This document shows positions 44,424 through 53,894 of a stretch of 64,000 bases of DNA, piece after piece. Source of the DNA: Halanaerobium sp041694515 (GTDB taxonomy: Bacteria; Bacillota; Halanaerobiia; Halanaerobiales; Halanaerobiaceae). The DNA is taken from contig JASMSZ010000035.1 in NCBI GenBank assembly GCA_041694515.1, positions 1-64,000 of the forward strand, in the 5' to 3' direction. The position numbers and the translations under genes are program-made. How positions within the stretch are numbered: position 1 is the stretch's first letter; every line of letters begins with the position of its first letter. The notes beneath the pieces are model-generated. The model saw nothing but the letters and a program-made list of their open reading frames with translations, did no database searches and was not told the DNA's origin.

Positions 44424-45815
44424 ATGAATTATTTCGAAAAGAAAAAAATTAAGGATATTTTAGAAGATAATATTGATAGCTATAAAGACATTATTGTTAT
44501 GGGATGGGTAAGAACAAAAAGAGTCTCAAAAAATATTGCCTTTATAGAAATCAATGATGGGAGTGCTCTCGAAAATCTGCAGCTTGTTATCTTAAATCCA
44601 GCTCAGCATCCACTGGCAGAGATTAATACAGGTGCCAGTATTAAAGTTAAAGGATATATAGACAAAGTTGAAGGTAGAGAACAGGATGTAGAGATGAAAG
44701 CAGAAGAAATAGATATTATTGGAGCGGCTCCAGAAGACTTTATTCTTCAAAAAAAAAGACACAGTTTTGAATTTTTAAGAGAAATTGCTCATTTAAGAGC
44801 GAGAACTAATACATTTGGTGTTGTTAACCGCTTCCGCAGTAAAATGTCTTATGCAGTTCATAATTATTTTTATAATAAAGATTTTAAATATATACATACT
44901 CCAATAATTACTTCCAGTGATGCAGAGGGAGCAGGTGAAGTTTTTAAAGTAACTACCCTTGATTTAGATAATCTTCCCCGAACAGAAAAAGGAGAAATAA
45001 ATTACAATGAGGACTTTTTTGCTCAGGAAACAGGCCTTACGGTAAGTGGTCAGCTGGAGGCTGAATTGCTCGCAACTGCGCTGGGGGATGTTTATACTTT
45101 TGGACCAACCTTTAGAGCTGAAAATTCTAATACTTCCCGTCATGCTTCTGAGTTCTGGATGATTGAACCAGAGATGGCCTTCTGTAATCTGGATGAAATG
45201 ATGACCTTAATGGAGGATTTCATTAAAAATTTATTTAAATTTGCTCTGGAAGATGCGGAAGAGGAAATGAACTTTTTTAATCAGTGGATTGATGAAGGAC
45301 GTCGGGAAATGATTGAGAAAATTATTGAGGCTGATTTTGGTAGAATCACTTATACTGAAGCTATAGAAATCTTAGAAAATAGTGACCAGGATTTTGAGTA
45401 TCCAGTTAGCTGGGGTGTTGATCTGCAGTCTGAACACGAAAGATATCTGACTGAAGAACACTTTAAAAAGCCAATTATGGTTAAGGATTATCCAAAAGAA
45501 ATTAAGGCCTTCTATATGCGCCAGAATGATGATGATAAAACAGTTGCTGCAGTTGACTGTCTGGTGCCTGGTGTTGGAGAAATTGTTGGCGGCAGCCAGC
45601 GTGAAGAAAGATATGATAAACTAAAACAACGAATGGAAGAATTGAATATGAATTTAGAAAAATATGAGTGGTTTTTGGATATTAGAAAATATGGTTCAGT
45701 ACCTCATTCTGGTTTCGGGCTGGGTTTTGAAAGACTTTTAATGTATCTCTCCGGAATGCAAAATATTAGAGATGTTATTTCATTCCCCCGGACTCCTGGT
45801 AATGCTGAATTTTAA
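44424..45815 (+). CDS. asnS: Asparaginyl-tRNA synthetase
   Basis: Class IIb synthetase charging tRNA-Asn. ATG 44424 (463 residues, MNYFEKKKIKDILED) has GGGAGG 10 bp upstream; the open frame starting at 44367 precedes that site. N-terminal OB-fold anticodon-binding domain (IIVMGWVRTKRVSKNIAFIE). Catalytic domain: THxPIITSSDAEGAGEVF-like region, motif 2 PTFRAENSNTSRHASEFWM, EPEMAF, and motif 3 GFGLGFERLLMYLSG. No T-box leader seen. A TATAAT lies at 44317-44322 without a good -35. Confidence 0.96.
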   Translation: MNYFEKKKIKDILEDNIDSYKDIIVMGWVRTKRVSKNIAFIEINDGSALENLQLVILNPAQHPLAEINTGASIKVKGYIDKVEGREQDVEMKAEEIDIIGAAPEDFILQKKRHSFEFLREIAHLRARTNTFGVVNRFRSKMSYAVHNYFYNKDFKYIHTPIITSSDAEGAGEVFKVTTLDLDNLPRTEKGEINYNEDFFAQETGLTVSGQLEAELLATALGDVYTFGPTFRAENSNTSRHASEFWMIEPEMAFCNLDEMMTLMEDFIKNLFKFALEDAEEEMNFFNQWIDEGRREMIEKIIEADFGRITYTEAIEILENSDQDFEYPVSWGVDLQSEHERYLTEEHFKKPIMVKDYPKEIKAFYMRQNDDDKTVAAVDCLVPGVGEIVGGSQREERYDKLKQRMEELNMNLEKYEWFLDIRKYGSVPHSGFGLGFERLLMYLSGMQNIRDVISFPRTPGNAEF

Positions 45816-45847
45816 TAAATAGACTAAAATCATTGAGGAGAAAAGAG

Positions 45848-47698
45848 ATGTTAAAAGAAAATAAAATATTATTAAATATTATAATCACATTTTTCTTACT
45901 TACAATTATAAGTTCTTCAATTTATGCAGTTGAAAACATTAAAACTGACATAATTGTTTATGCAGCTGAACCAGAAGGAGCTGCAGCAGCTGTTGCGGCT
46001 GCCAGAGAAGGTAAAGAAGTTATTTTAGTCATGACTAGAGAAAAACCGGGCGGTTTGATGACTTATGCTGCTCTTAATTTTTTGGATTTAAATTATGATA
46101 GTAAATCAAATAATATAAATCAGGGACTATTTTCGGAATGGCATCAAAAGGTTGGAGCATCTATCTCATTTTCTCCTCAAAAAGCAGAAGCTGCATTTAA
46201 GGAAATGCTGGAGGCAGAACAGAATATCAGAATAATTAATTCTGCTGAGCTGCGGGAAGTTAGCAGAAAAGATAATAAAATTGAAACATTAAAAATAAAA
46301 AATGAGGATAATTTTTATAATCTTAGTGCAGAAATTTTTATTGATGCTTCACAGGATGGTGATCTGGCTGCAGCTGCCGGAGAAGATTTCTTTGTGGGTA
46401 CAGCAGATATCAATTTAAAAAATAGCTGGATGGCTTCTACTCAAATTTTAAAATTTTCAGAAGTAGAACCGGAAAAATTAAAAAAGGCAGTTAGAAATAA
46501 TAGATATCAACAGAGCTATTTTAAAGATGATCATGCCTGGGGATTTTCTAATTTTGGTAAAAGTTACCAGCCCCAAAATCAGAATCTGCGTTTAAGAGGA
46601 CTCAATATAGTTTTTATCGAAAGTGAAGGCAGTTATGAGGCTTATATTAATGCACTTCTTTTATTTAATGTTGATCCGCTTTCTGAGTCTTCAATTACAG
46701 AGGCTAAAATTAAGGCTGCAGAAGAGGCCGAACTGATATTAAAATATTTTCAGAATAATTTAGCAGGTTTCGAAAAGGCAGAACTTAGCGATCTACCTCA
46801 AGAGCTGTACAGAAGAGAAAGCCGGCATTTTTTAACGGAATATCAGTTAAAAGTTGAGGATTTATTTCGTCAGAAAATATTTGCTGATAGTATAACAATT
46901 GCATCTTATCCTCTGGACTATCAGGCGGCAGACCATGATTATCCTGGTTTTGTTTTATTTAACCCTGAATATTATGCTATTCCCTTAAGAACTTTAATTG
47001 CTCGAAAAAATAATAATTTAATGATTGTGGGGCGCAGCAGTGGCTACAGCTCGCTGGCAGCAGCGAGTGCTCGAGTTTTACCAGTAGGAATGAATACAGC
47101 TGAAGCAGCAGCTATTGCAGCTTCAGAGGCTTTAAATCAAGATGAAAGGCTGCTTGTTATCGCCCGAGATAATCAGAGCTTAAATAAAATTCGATCTCAG
47201 TTAAATATTGATTTGGAGAAATACCCTTCAGAATCCCCAATTATAACGGATCAAAAACTCTTAATCAATCTGGAAAAATTGCTTTCCTGGGGAATTACAA
47301 TTGGAGGTTATAATAATGATTTTAAATTAAATATTCCACCAACAGAAAAAGAATTTACAGCGACTATTTTAAAAATAATGCAGAAAAAAGAGGCGGAAAA
47401 TCTTTATGAGTGGGTGCCCGGTAGTCTTGAAACTTTAAGCAGCAGCCAAAAATTAACTACAATTAATGCTTTGAAATTACTGCTGGCAGCCGAAAGCCAG
47501 CGAGTTTTAGAAATGGAAAGCAAAGAATATCTACAAAAAGCTTCAGAAATGGATTTAATCCCGGACAGTTTAAGCAAAATTTTTTCTGAATCCAGGATAA
47601 TGAGTAGAAAAGAAATGATTCTTCTTGCTGCCCATTATTTAGAACGTTTTTCAGCTCCATCTGACTTGAAATTTATAAGGGGTGAATATTTTGACTAA
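45848..47698 (+). CDS. Exported FAD-dependent oxidoreductase with possible SLH-like C-terminus
   Basis: 616 residues from ATG 45848 (GAGGAG upstream). N-terminal hydrophobic export segment (about 8-26, ends SSSIYAVE). FAD_oxidored-type fold: IIVYAAEPEGAAAAVAAARE replaces the classic GxGxxG dinucleotide motif, then EKPGGLMTYAALNFLDLN, FIDASQDGDLAAAAGEDFF and MIVGRSSGYSSLAAASARV. After residue 460 two segments look like S-layer homology repeats: LSWGITIGGYNNDFKLNIPP and MDLIPDSLSKIFSESRIMSR. Relatives often act on carbohydrate or xanthan-like material; the substrate is not inferable. May be anchored at the cell surface. Confidence 0.7.
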   Translation: MLKENKILLNIIITFFLLTIISSSIYAVENIKTDIIVYAAEPEGAAAAVAAAREGKEVILVMTREKPGGLMTYAALNFLDLNYDSKSNNINQGLFSEWHQKVGASISFSPQKAEAAFKEMLEAEQNIRIINSAELREVSRKDNKIETLKIKNEDNFYNLSAEIFIDASQDGDLAAAAGEDFFVGTADINLKNSWMASTQILKFSEVEPEKLKKAVRNNRYQQSYFKDDHAWGFSNFGKSYQPQNQNLRLRGLNIVFIESEGSYEAYINALLLFNVDPLSESSITEAKIKAAEEAELILKYFQNNLAGFEKAELSDLPQELYRRESRHFLTEYQLKVEDLFRQKIFADSITIASYPLDYQAADHDYPGFVLFNPEYYAIPLRTLIARKNNNLMIVGRSSGYSSLAAASARVLPVGMNTAEAAAIAASEALNQDERLLVIARDNQSLNKIRSQLNIDLEKYPSESPIITDQKLLINLEKLLSWGITIGGYNNDFKLNIPPTEKEFTATILKIMQKKEAENLYEWVPGSLETLSSSQKLTTINALKLLLAAESQRVLEMESKEYLQKASEMDLIPDSLSKIFSESRIMSRKEMILLAAHYLERFSAPSDLKFIRGEYFD

Positions 47699-48221
47699 GG
47701 ACAGCTATCATACATATTATCCCTCACCAATTGGTATTTTAAAAATAAATTTTAATAATCGAGCTTTATTAAAAATAGAATTTGATGATCATTTAAGAGA
47801 AGTAAAGAATAACTGCCAGAAGAACTTTTATGAGGATCCGGAAATACTTAAAATTTATAATTTAATTTTTGATCAGTTAAATCAGTATTTTTTGGGTAAA
47901 AGAAATTCTTTTGAAATTCCAATTCAATTAGATGGCAGTCCTTTTGAACTTGAAGTTTGGAATTTTTTGCAGAATATCCCTTATGGTAAAACTTACTCTT
48001 ATCCAGAACTGGCTGCAGCAATTGGTAAACCCAGTGCTTCTCAAGCAGTAGAAAAAGCTAATACTAAAAATCCAATTGCCGTGATTATTCCCTGTCATAG
48101 GGTTATTTCTGCAGATGGTGAGGTTAACAATTATTCTGGTGGAGTCTGGAGAAAAGAATGGCTTTTAAAACACGAAAATAATAAAAGTAAAAAAATAGAA
48201 AGGAAGATTTCCTTTGTCTAA
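47691..48221 (+). CDS. ogt: Methylated-DNA--protein-cysteine methyltransferase
   Basis: Suicide repair of O6-alkylguanine by transfer to an active-site cysteine. About 176 residues from TTG 47691, which has AGGGGTG 7-8 bp upstream; GTG 47682 is inside that site. N-terminal ribonuclease-like domain (SPIGILKINFNNRALLKIEF). C-terminal domain with FELEVWNFLQNIPYGKTYSY, the active site IPCHRVIS and the NNYSGGVWRKEWLLKHE end motif. The 3' end overlaps pepF by 8 bp. Confidence 0.94.
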   Translation: MTKDSYHTYYPSPIGILKINFNNRALLKIEFDDHLREVKNNCQKNFYEDPEILKIYNLIFDQLNQYFLGKRNSFEIPIQLDGSPFELEVWNFLQNIPYGKTYSYPELAAAIGKPSASQAVEKANTKNPIAVIIPCHRVISADGEVNNYSGGVWRKEWLLKHENNKSKKIERKISFV

Positions 48222-50010
48222 AGAATTAAAAAAAAGAGAAGAAATTGATGAAAAATATAAATGGAATTTAAGTGATATTTATGCTGATGACCTTGAGTTT
48301 GAATCTGAACTGGAGAAGGTTTTAACAGAAGTAAAGAAAATAGAGGAAATAAAAAATGATTTTACTGATAGTGCTGATAAACTGCTAAATTATTTAAATA
48401 AAATTATTAAAATTGAAGAAAAAACTGCAAGATTATATACTTACGCCCATATGAAATATGATCAGAATACTCAGAACGAAAAATATCAAAATTATAAAAA
48501 TAAGGCAATGATGGTTTATAATAAACTTTCTAATTCAACAGCTTTTATGGTGCCGGCAATAATTCAGCTGGGAGAAGAAAAATTAGAAAACTATAAATCA
48601 GAAAATGAAGAACTAGAATTTTTTAATCACTTTTTTGATAATATTTTAAGACAGAAAGAACATTATCTTTCTGCAGGAGAAGAAAAAATTCTGGCATTAG
48701 CTGGAGAAGTTACTCAGAGTTCAGAAAATATCTTTAGTATGTTAAATAATGCTGATCTGGAATTTCCTCTAATTAAAGATGAAAATAACGAAGAGCTGCG
48801 GCTAACTCACGGTAGATATCTTGATTTATTAAAAAATGAAAACAGAAGAGTTCGTGAGGATGCTTTTGAGGGAATGCACGGAGAATATGAGAAGCTTGAA
48901 AATACATTTGCGGCTGTGCTTGACAGTTCAGTTAAGGGAGATATTTTTTATGCCCGGGCCAGAAAATACGATAGTGCCTTAGAATCGGCTCTGGATAATG
49001 ATAATATCAGTACTGCTGTTTATAATAATTTAATTGATACTGTTTCTAACAATTTAGAACCACTGCATCAGTATATGGAACTCAAAAAAGAAATACTTGG
49101 GTTGGGTGAGCTGCATATATATGATACTTATACTCCTTTAATCAAAGAGATAGACCTTAAATTTAAGTATCAGGAAACAAAAGATATTATTAAAAAAGCT
49201 GTAAAACCTCTGGGAAAAGATTATATTAATACGGTAGAAGAGGGTTTTAATTCAGGCTGGATAGATGTTTATGAAAACAAAGGCAAGCGCTCAGGAGCTT
49301 ATTCAAGCGGCTGTTATGGTGTTCATCCCTATATATTAATGAATTATACCCAGGATATCAGTAATTTATTTACTTTAATCCACGAAATGGGACATGCAGT
49401 GCACAGTTATTATGCAAATAAAAATCAGCCCTATTTATATGCTGATTATAAAATCTTTGTGGCAGAAGTTGCCTCAACTTTAAATGAAAATTTATTATTA
49501 GATTATATGCTCGATAATGCAGAGAGTAGGGAGGAAAAACTTTATCTTTTAAATTATTTTTTAGAAGGCTTTAGGGGTACTGTCTACAGACAGACAATGT
49601 TTGCTGAATTTGAGAAAATGATTCATGAGAGTGTGGAAGCTGGAGAAAGCCTAACCTCTCAGGCAATGAAGACAATGTACAGAAAGTTAAATCAGAAATA
49701 TTTTGGTGAGGTTCTGGTTATTGATCAAAAACTTGATTATGAGTGGGCTAGAATTCCTCATTTCTACTATAATTTCTATGTTTATAAATATGCAACAGGT
49801 TATTCTGCAGCAGCAGCTCTGGCTGATAAAATACAGACTGAAGGCCCGGAAACTGCAGCTAATTATTTAGAATTTCTAAAAGCGGGTGGTAGTGATTATC
49901 CACTCAATATTTTAAGAAAAGCCGGGGTTGATATGGAAAAATCTGATGCTATAGAAAATGCAGCTGCTAAATTCAAAAATTATTTAAAACAGCTGCAGGA
50001 ATTAATATAA
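48214..50010 (+). CDS. pepF: Oligoendopeptidase F
   Basis: Cytosolic M3 zinc metallopeptidase that degrades oligopeptides. 598 residues, TTG start with AAAGGAAG upstream. Helical N-terminal domain (YKWNLSDIYADDLEFE), GKRSGAYSSGCYGVHPYILM, the zinc motif LIHEMGHAVHSYYA (about 391-404) with the third ligand in VAEVASTLNE, and the RIPHFYYNFYVYKYATGYSA substrate-binding region. Overlaps ogt. A convergent gene on the other strand follows. Confidence 0.96.
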   Translation: MSKELKKREEIDEKYKWNLSDIYADDLEFESELEKVLTEVKKIEEIKNDFTDSADKLLNYLNKIIKIEEKTARLYTYAHMKYDQNTQNEKYQNYKNKAMMVYNKLSNSTAFMVPAIIQLGEEKLENYKSENEELEFFNHFFDNILRQKEHYLSAGEEKILALAGEVTQSSENIFSMLNNADLEFPLIKDENNEELRLTHGRYLDLLKNENRRVREDAFEGMHGEYEKLENTFAAVLDSSVKGDIFYARARKYDSALESALDNDNISTAVYNNLIDTVSNNLEPLHQYMELKKEILGLGELHIYDTYTPLIKEIDLKFKYQETKDIIKKAVKPLGKDYINTVEEGFNSGWIDVYENKGKRSGAYSSGCYGVHPYILMNYTQDISNLFTLIHEMGHAVHSYYANKNQPYLYADYKIFVAEVASTLNENLLLDYMLDNAESREEKLYLLNYFLEGFRGTVYRQTMFAEFEKMIHESVEAGESLTSQAMKTMYRKLNQKYFGEVLVIDQKLDYEWARIPHFYYNFYVYKYATGYSAAAALADKIQTEGPETAANYLEFLKAGGSDYPLNILRKAGVDMEKSDAIENAAAKFKNYLKQLQELI

Positions 50011-50056
50011 AGCTAAACCATAATCAGTTAAATAACCAGGAAGTTGAATAATGGAA

Positions 50057-50866
50057 TTATTTGCTGAAAAAGTTAATTATATCTTCGGCACATCTTTCTT
50101 TTTCAAGGTCATTGATAATTACATGGGATGATTTTTGATAGGTCTTTTGGTCTACTAAAAATTGTCCCATTTTTTTATTTAAAAATTTTTCAATCTGCTG
50201 ACTATCTACCTGTTGATCACCTGTTGATAAAATCAGCTGTGTTGGAGTAGTTATTTGAGCTGCTGTTTTTCTACCTTTTTTCATTAATTTATATAATTCA
50301 GCCAGAGCTTCAGGATAATAATTAAAACTGTAATTATTATGATATTCAATTTCTGCCTCAGTTAAATTATTTTTATCAATTTCAAAATCATTATTCAGCT
50401 TTTTAACAAAATATTTTAAATAGGGAGTAAAAGCAATACTTTTTTTGAAAGCAAAAAATGCCGGGGCCACCAGAGACAATTTTTTAACTTCAAAATTAGA
50501 TGCAATCAGTGCCGCCAGCAGACCACCCATAGAAAGTCCAGCCAGATAAATATCCTGATAATCATTTTTTAAATATAAATAACTGTCAATGCTTTTACGC
50601 AGCCACTGATCGGCACTGCTGTTTAAAAAGTCAGCAGTATTTGTCGCATGTCCCGGCAGTCGAGGAACATAGACAGGTAAATTTAGATTATTATTTATCT
50701 TTTTTGCAGTATAATCCCAGTTGCTGCTTTTACCACCAAAACCATGAATTAAAAGAACCGCACCCGTCTGCTGTTGATTAGTAAAACCGTATTTAATTTC
50801 TCTGCCCAGAGGGTTAATTTTAGTTGAGCTGTCAATTTGATTTAATTTCAATTTTAAATCACCCAA
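50057..50866 (-). CDS. Alpha/beta hydrolase, carboxylesterase/lysophospholipase-like
   Basis: 269 residues. Serine hydrolase motif GLSMGGLLAAL (serine near 115) and oxyanion loop LIHGFGGKSSNW near the N-terminus. A likely acid in LILSTGDQQVDS and histidine in KSSHVIINDLEKE complete the triad. Closest in plan to bacterial carboxylesterase Est30/monoacylglycerol lipase; substrate unknown. Start TTG 50866 has AAGGA immediately before it. TTG at 50851 with GGGTGA upstream is an alternative, so the start is uncertain by five residues. It is the only minus-strand gene in this block apart from the YlbF-family gene. Confidence 0.85.
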   Translation of the reverse strand: MGDLKLKLNQIDSSTKINPLGREIKYGFTNQQQTGAVLLIHGFGGKSSNWDYTAKKINNNLNLPVYVPRLPGHATNTADFLNSSADQWLRKSIDSYLYLKNDYQDIYLAGLSMGGLLAALIASNFEVKKLSLVAPAFFAFKKSIAFTPYLKYFVKKLNNDFEIDKNNLTEAEIEYHNNYSFNYYPEALAELYKLMKKGRKTAAQITTPTQLILSTGDQQVDSQQIEKFLNKKMGQFLVDQKTYQKSSHVIINDLEKERCAEDIINFFSK

Positions 50867-50974
50867 TCCTTCTTTTCTTTAATCTTATTATATCTGGGAT
50901 TCAATTTCAAAGAATTAATTTTAAATTTATAAATAAAAGTGATAGAATGTTATTTAGAAATTAAATTTAATATC

Positions 50975-51009
50975 AGGAGGTGAATGTTTAATAGTTTAAG
51001 CTATTAAAC
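50975..51009 (+). promoter_or_regulatory. Separated ribosome binding site plus hairpin before pepV
   Basis: AGGAGGTGA (50975-50983) is 35 bp before the pepV ATG. Between them is a perfect 9-bp stem GTTTAATAG (50986-50994) / CTATTAAAC (51001-51009). An in-frame stop at 51010-51012 excludes an earlier start. Folding the hairpin would leave an effective spacing of about 11 bases. A seven-codon reading frame (ATG 50984 to TAA 51007) overlaps it. Confidence 0.6.
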
Positions 51010-51015
51010 TAAAAT

Positions 51016-52434
51016 ATGAAAGATAAAATTATAGAAAAAGCAGAATATTTACGAGATAACATAATTTTAAGTACTCAGGAACTGGTAAAAATACCAAGTG
51101 TTGAAGCAGAAGCTACTGCTGATTATCCCTATGGTAAAGATGTGTATCTGGCTTTAGAAAAAGCACTTGAGATTTCTAAGAAGTTGGGTTTTAAAACCAA
51201 AAACATTGATAATCAGGCAGCTCATGTCGAAATGGGAGAAGGGGAAGAAGTACTGGCTCTGCTCTGTCACCTGGATGTAGTACCTGAGGGAAGTGACTGG
51301 ACCTATCCCCCTTTTGCAGCCGAAATCCATGCCGATAAAATTTATGGTAGAGGAACTATCGATGATAAAGGACCAGCAGTAGCAGGACTTTACGCAATGA
51401 AAATTGTTCAGGAACTGGGAATTAAATTAAATAAACGGGTTAGATTAATTCTGGGTACAAATGAAGAGTCTGGTATGGCTTCTCTTAAGCATTATTTTAA
51501 AAAGGAAAAAATGCCTGAGCTTGCTTTTAGTCCGGATGCTATTTTTCCTGTTATCCATGCTGAAAAAGGAATTGCAGATCTCAAATTTTCTCTTGATTTA
51601 AACGGAGAGGCTGAAGACAGTCCGGATGGACTGCAGCTGGAGCAGATCAAAGGTGGAAATGCTGTCAATATGGTTCCCGATTATGCAGAAGCAGTTTTAT
51701 CCGGTCTCAAAAAAAAGGAACTGCTGGAGCTGCTTGCAGATATTGATTATGAGCAGGATGACTTAAAAATAGAGGCAGAAAATAATAAAACTAAATTATC
51801 CTATTATGGGGTTTCTGCCCACAGCAGTATGCCCGAAGATGGCAAAAATGCGATTTCCTATTTAATTAATATCTTAGCTGAACTTCCATTTGCTAATTCC
51901 AGAATAAAAGATTTTTTAACATTTTATAAAGAAAAAATCGGTCTTGAATATGATGGTGCTTCAATTGGCTGTAAGGATCAGGATGATGTACCAACAGCCT
52001 TAACCTTTAATACAGGAATTATTAAAGGTGGACAAAAGAAAATAGAATTTATAGTTAATATTCGCTACCCGGTTAAATCAAGTGCTAAAAAAGTAGTTGC
52101 TGATATTAAAGAAAATATTGATCAGCAGTTAATTAGTTTAGATTTATTAAGTAATGCAGAGCCGCTGTATATTGCTAAAGATGATCCTTTTATTAAAAAA
52201 TTGATGACCGCCTATCAGGAATTTACAGGTGATGATAGTGAGCCAGCAGCAATTGGTGGTGGGACTTATGCCCGCAAAGTAAAAAAAGGTGTGGCCTTTG
52301 GTCCTCTTTTTCCTGGCCAGGCGGAATTAGCACACCAAAAGGATGAGTTTATTTGGATTGATGATCTGGTTAAAAGTGCAGCTATTTATGCTAAAGCAAT
52401 TATCGATCTTGCAGGGGTGAAAAAAAATGAATAA
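51016..52434 (+). CDS. pepV: Dipeptidase PepV (M20 family)
   Basis: Dinuclear zinc metallopeptidase of the PepV type, cleaving dipeptides. 472 residues. Metal-site motifs: LALLCHLDVVPEGSDWTYPP, IYGRGTIDDKGPAVAGLYAM, ILGTNEESGMASLKHYF, SPDAIFPVIHAEKG, and the lid-domain YYGVSAHSSMPEDGKNAISY. The last ligand is in FPGQAELAHQKDEF, and GGGTYARKV precedes it. ATG 51016 is fixed by an in-frame stop just upstream; see the unusual leader entry. It overlaps the M18 aminopeptidase by 8 bp. Confidence 0.94.
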   Translation: MKDKIIEKAEYLRDNIILSTQELVKIPSVEAEATADYPYGKDVYLALEKALEISKKLGFKTKNIDNQAAHVEMGEGEEVLALLCHLDVVPEGSDWTYPPFAAEIHADKIYGRGTIDDKGPAVAGLYAMKIVQELGIKLNKRVRLILGTNEESGMASLKHYFKKEKMPELAFSPDAIFPVIHAEKGIADLKFSLDLNGEAEDSPDGLQLEQIKGGNAVNMVPDYAEAVLSGLKKKELLELLADIDYEQDDLKIEAENNKTKLSYYGVSAHSSMPEDGKNAISYLINILAELPFANSRIKDFLTFYKEKIGLEYDGASIGCKDQDDVPTALTFNTGIIKGGQKKIEFIVNIRYPVKSSAKKVVADIKENIDQQLISLDLLSNAEPLYIAKDDPFIKKLMTAYQEFTGDDSEPAAIGGGTYARKVKKGVAFGPLFPGQAELAHQKDEFIWIDDLVKSAAIYAKAIIDLAGVKKNE

Positions 52435-53755
52435 TCAGGCAGAAGAACTTTTAAGTTTTATTGATAATTCACCAACTGCTTTTCATGCAGTCTCTGAATT
52501 GAAAAAGGAACTTAAACAGGCTGGTTTTAAAGAACTAGATCCCGGCCAGCAGTGGGATTTAAAAAAGGGAGAAAAGTATTTTATAAGCCGTAATGATTCA
52601 GCTTTAATAGCTTTTATTACAGGTAAAGATTTTTTGAATCAGGGTTTTAGAATTATTTCTTCACATACTGACAGCCCGGCATTAAAAGTTAAACCAGATC
52701 CGATGATTAATAAGGAAGGCCAGTATCTGTTAAATACAGAAGTCTATGGGGGACCGATTTTGAATACCTGGTATGACAGAGAACTGTCACTGGCCGGTAA
52801 AATTATTCTCAAATCTGAAAACTCCTTTAAACTGCAGGAAAAATTGATTGATTTAAAAGAAAATCTGGCGGTAATTCCTAATCTGGCAATTCACTTAAAT
52901 AAAGATGTTAATAAAAAGGGAGAGATTGATAAAAAGAAAGGTTTAAGGGCTCTGATAACTCATGATTCAAGTCAGAACCATAAAGAAAGAGAAGATCAAA
53001 CTCAAAATTCAAATTTGGAAACTCAGTTTAGTCTGGAAACTTTAATTGCTCAATTTATGGATTTCAGGGCAGAAGATATTCTGGAAACCGAATTATATTT
53101 ATACCCAACTCAGAAGGCACAATTTTTGGGTCCCAACCAGGAATATATTGCAGCCGGACGTCAGGATAATCTATCGATGGTTCATTCAGCTCTTAAGGCT
53201 CTTCTGTCTTCAAGGGTAGAAGATTGGACTCAAATGGCAATTTTTTACGATAATGAAGAGATAGGAAGCCATACCCCTCAGGGAGCAGACTCTCCATTTG
53301 CTGGGGATTTGATTGAAAGAATAACTTATAATCTGGGGGCCAAAAAAGAAGATTATTATAAAATTATAGAAAAATCAATTTTGCTTTCTGCAGATATGGC
53401 GCATGCAGTCCATCCCAATTTTAGTGAGGAATATGATCAGAATAATCGTCCGTTATTAAATCAGGGACCGGTAATTAAATATAATGCTAATTTAAAGTAT
53501 ACTACCAATGCCAGTACTGCAGGAGTTTTAATTAATCTGATGGACAAAAATGATATTCCCTATCAGTTTTACAGTAACCGCAGCGGCAGACGCGGCGGCT
53601 CAACTATTGGTCCCATTGCTGCAACTCAGCTGGGAATTAAAAGTATTGATCTTGGTAGTCCGCTGCTGGCCATGCATTCCAGTCGGGAACTGGGAGGGAG
53701 TTTAGATCATAAAGAAATGATTAAAGTCATGTCTTTATTTTTAAAAGGGAACTAA
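52427..53755 (+). CDS. apeB: M18 family aminopeptidase
   Basis: 442 residues, dodecameric zinc aminopeptidase family that removes mainly acidic or large N-terminal residues. Motifs: LLSFIDNSPTAFHAVSELKK, IISSHTDSPALKVKP (metal ligand His and Asp), AAGRQDNLSMVHSALKALL, FYDNEEIGSHTPQGADSPF (catalytic and ligand Glu), and LSADMAHAVHPNFSEEYDQN. C-terminal SNRSGRRGGSTIGPIAATQL and AMHSSRELGGSLDHKEM. Coupled to pepV; with pepF this makes a peptide-degrading cluster. Confidence 0.94.
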   Translation: MNNQAEELLSFIDNSPTAFHAVSELKKELKQAGFKELDPGQQWDLKKGEKYFISRNDSALIAFITGKDFLNQGFRIISSHTDSPALKVKPDPMINKEGQYLLNTEVYGGPILNTWYDRELSLAGKIILKSENSFKLQEKLIDLKENLAVIPNLAIHLNKDVNKKGEIDKKKGLRALITHDSSQNHKEREDQTQNSNLETQFSLETLIAQFMDFRAEDILETELYLYPTQKAQFLGPNQEYIAAGRQDNLSMVHSALKALLSSRVEDWTQMAIFYDNEEIGSHTPQGADSPFAGDLIERITYNLGAKKEDYYKIIEKSILLSADMAHAVHPNFSEEYDQNNRPLLNQGPVIKYNANLKYTTNASTAGVLINLMDKNDIPYQFYSNRSGRRGGSTIGPIAATQLGIKSIDLGSPLLAMHSSRELGGSLDHKEMIKVMSLFLKGN

Positions 53756-53788
53756 TTTATAAGGGGAAATTCACCTTTAATTTTGATG

Positions 53789-53820
53789 GCTGATATTTTT
53801 ATGATATCAGCTTTGATTTT
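53789..53820 (+). terminator. Terminator-like hairpin after the M18 aminopeptidase
   Basis: 8-bp perfect stem GCTGATAT (53789-53796) / ATATCAGC (53804-53811), 7-base loop, then TTTGATTTT. Confidence 0.6.
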
Positions 53821-53894
53821 CTGAATTTAGATTTAGGTTATTAGTTTAAGATTAATAATTTTATACCAATTTATTTTAAAAGGGAGGAAATAGA

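Noticed and set aside
53815..53829. CodY-box-like GATTTTCTGAATTTA upstream of the PatB-type gene
   Set aside because: Four mismatches to AATTTTCWGAAAATT in very AT-rich DNA; chance is likely. Only worth noting because CodY is encoded here and the gene is in sulfur amino acid metabolism.
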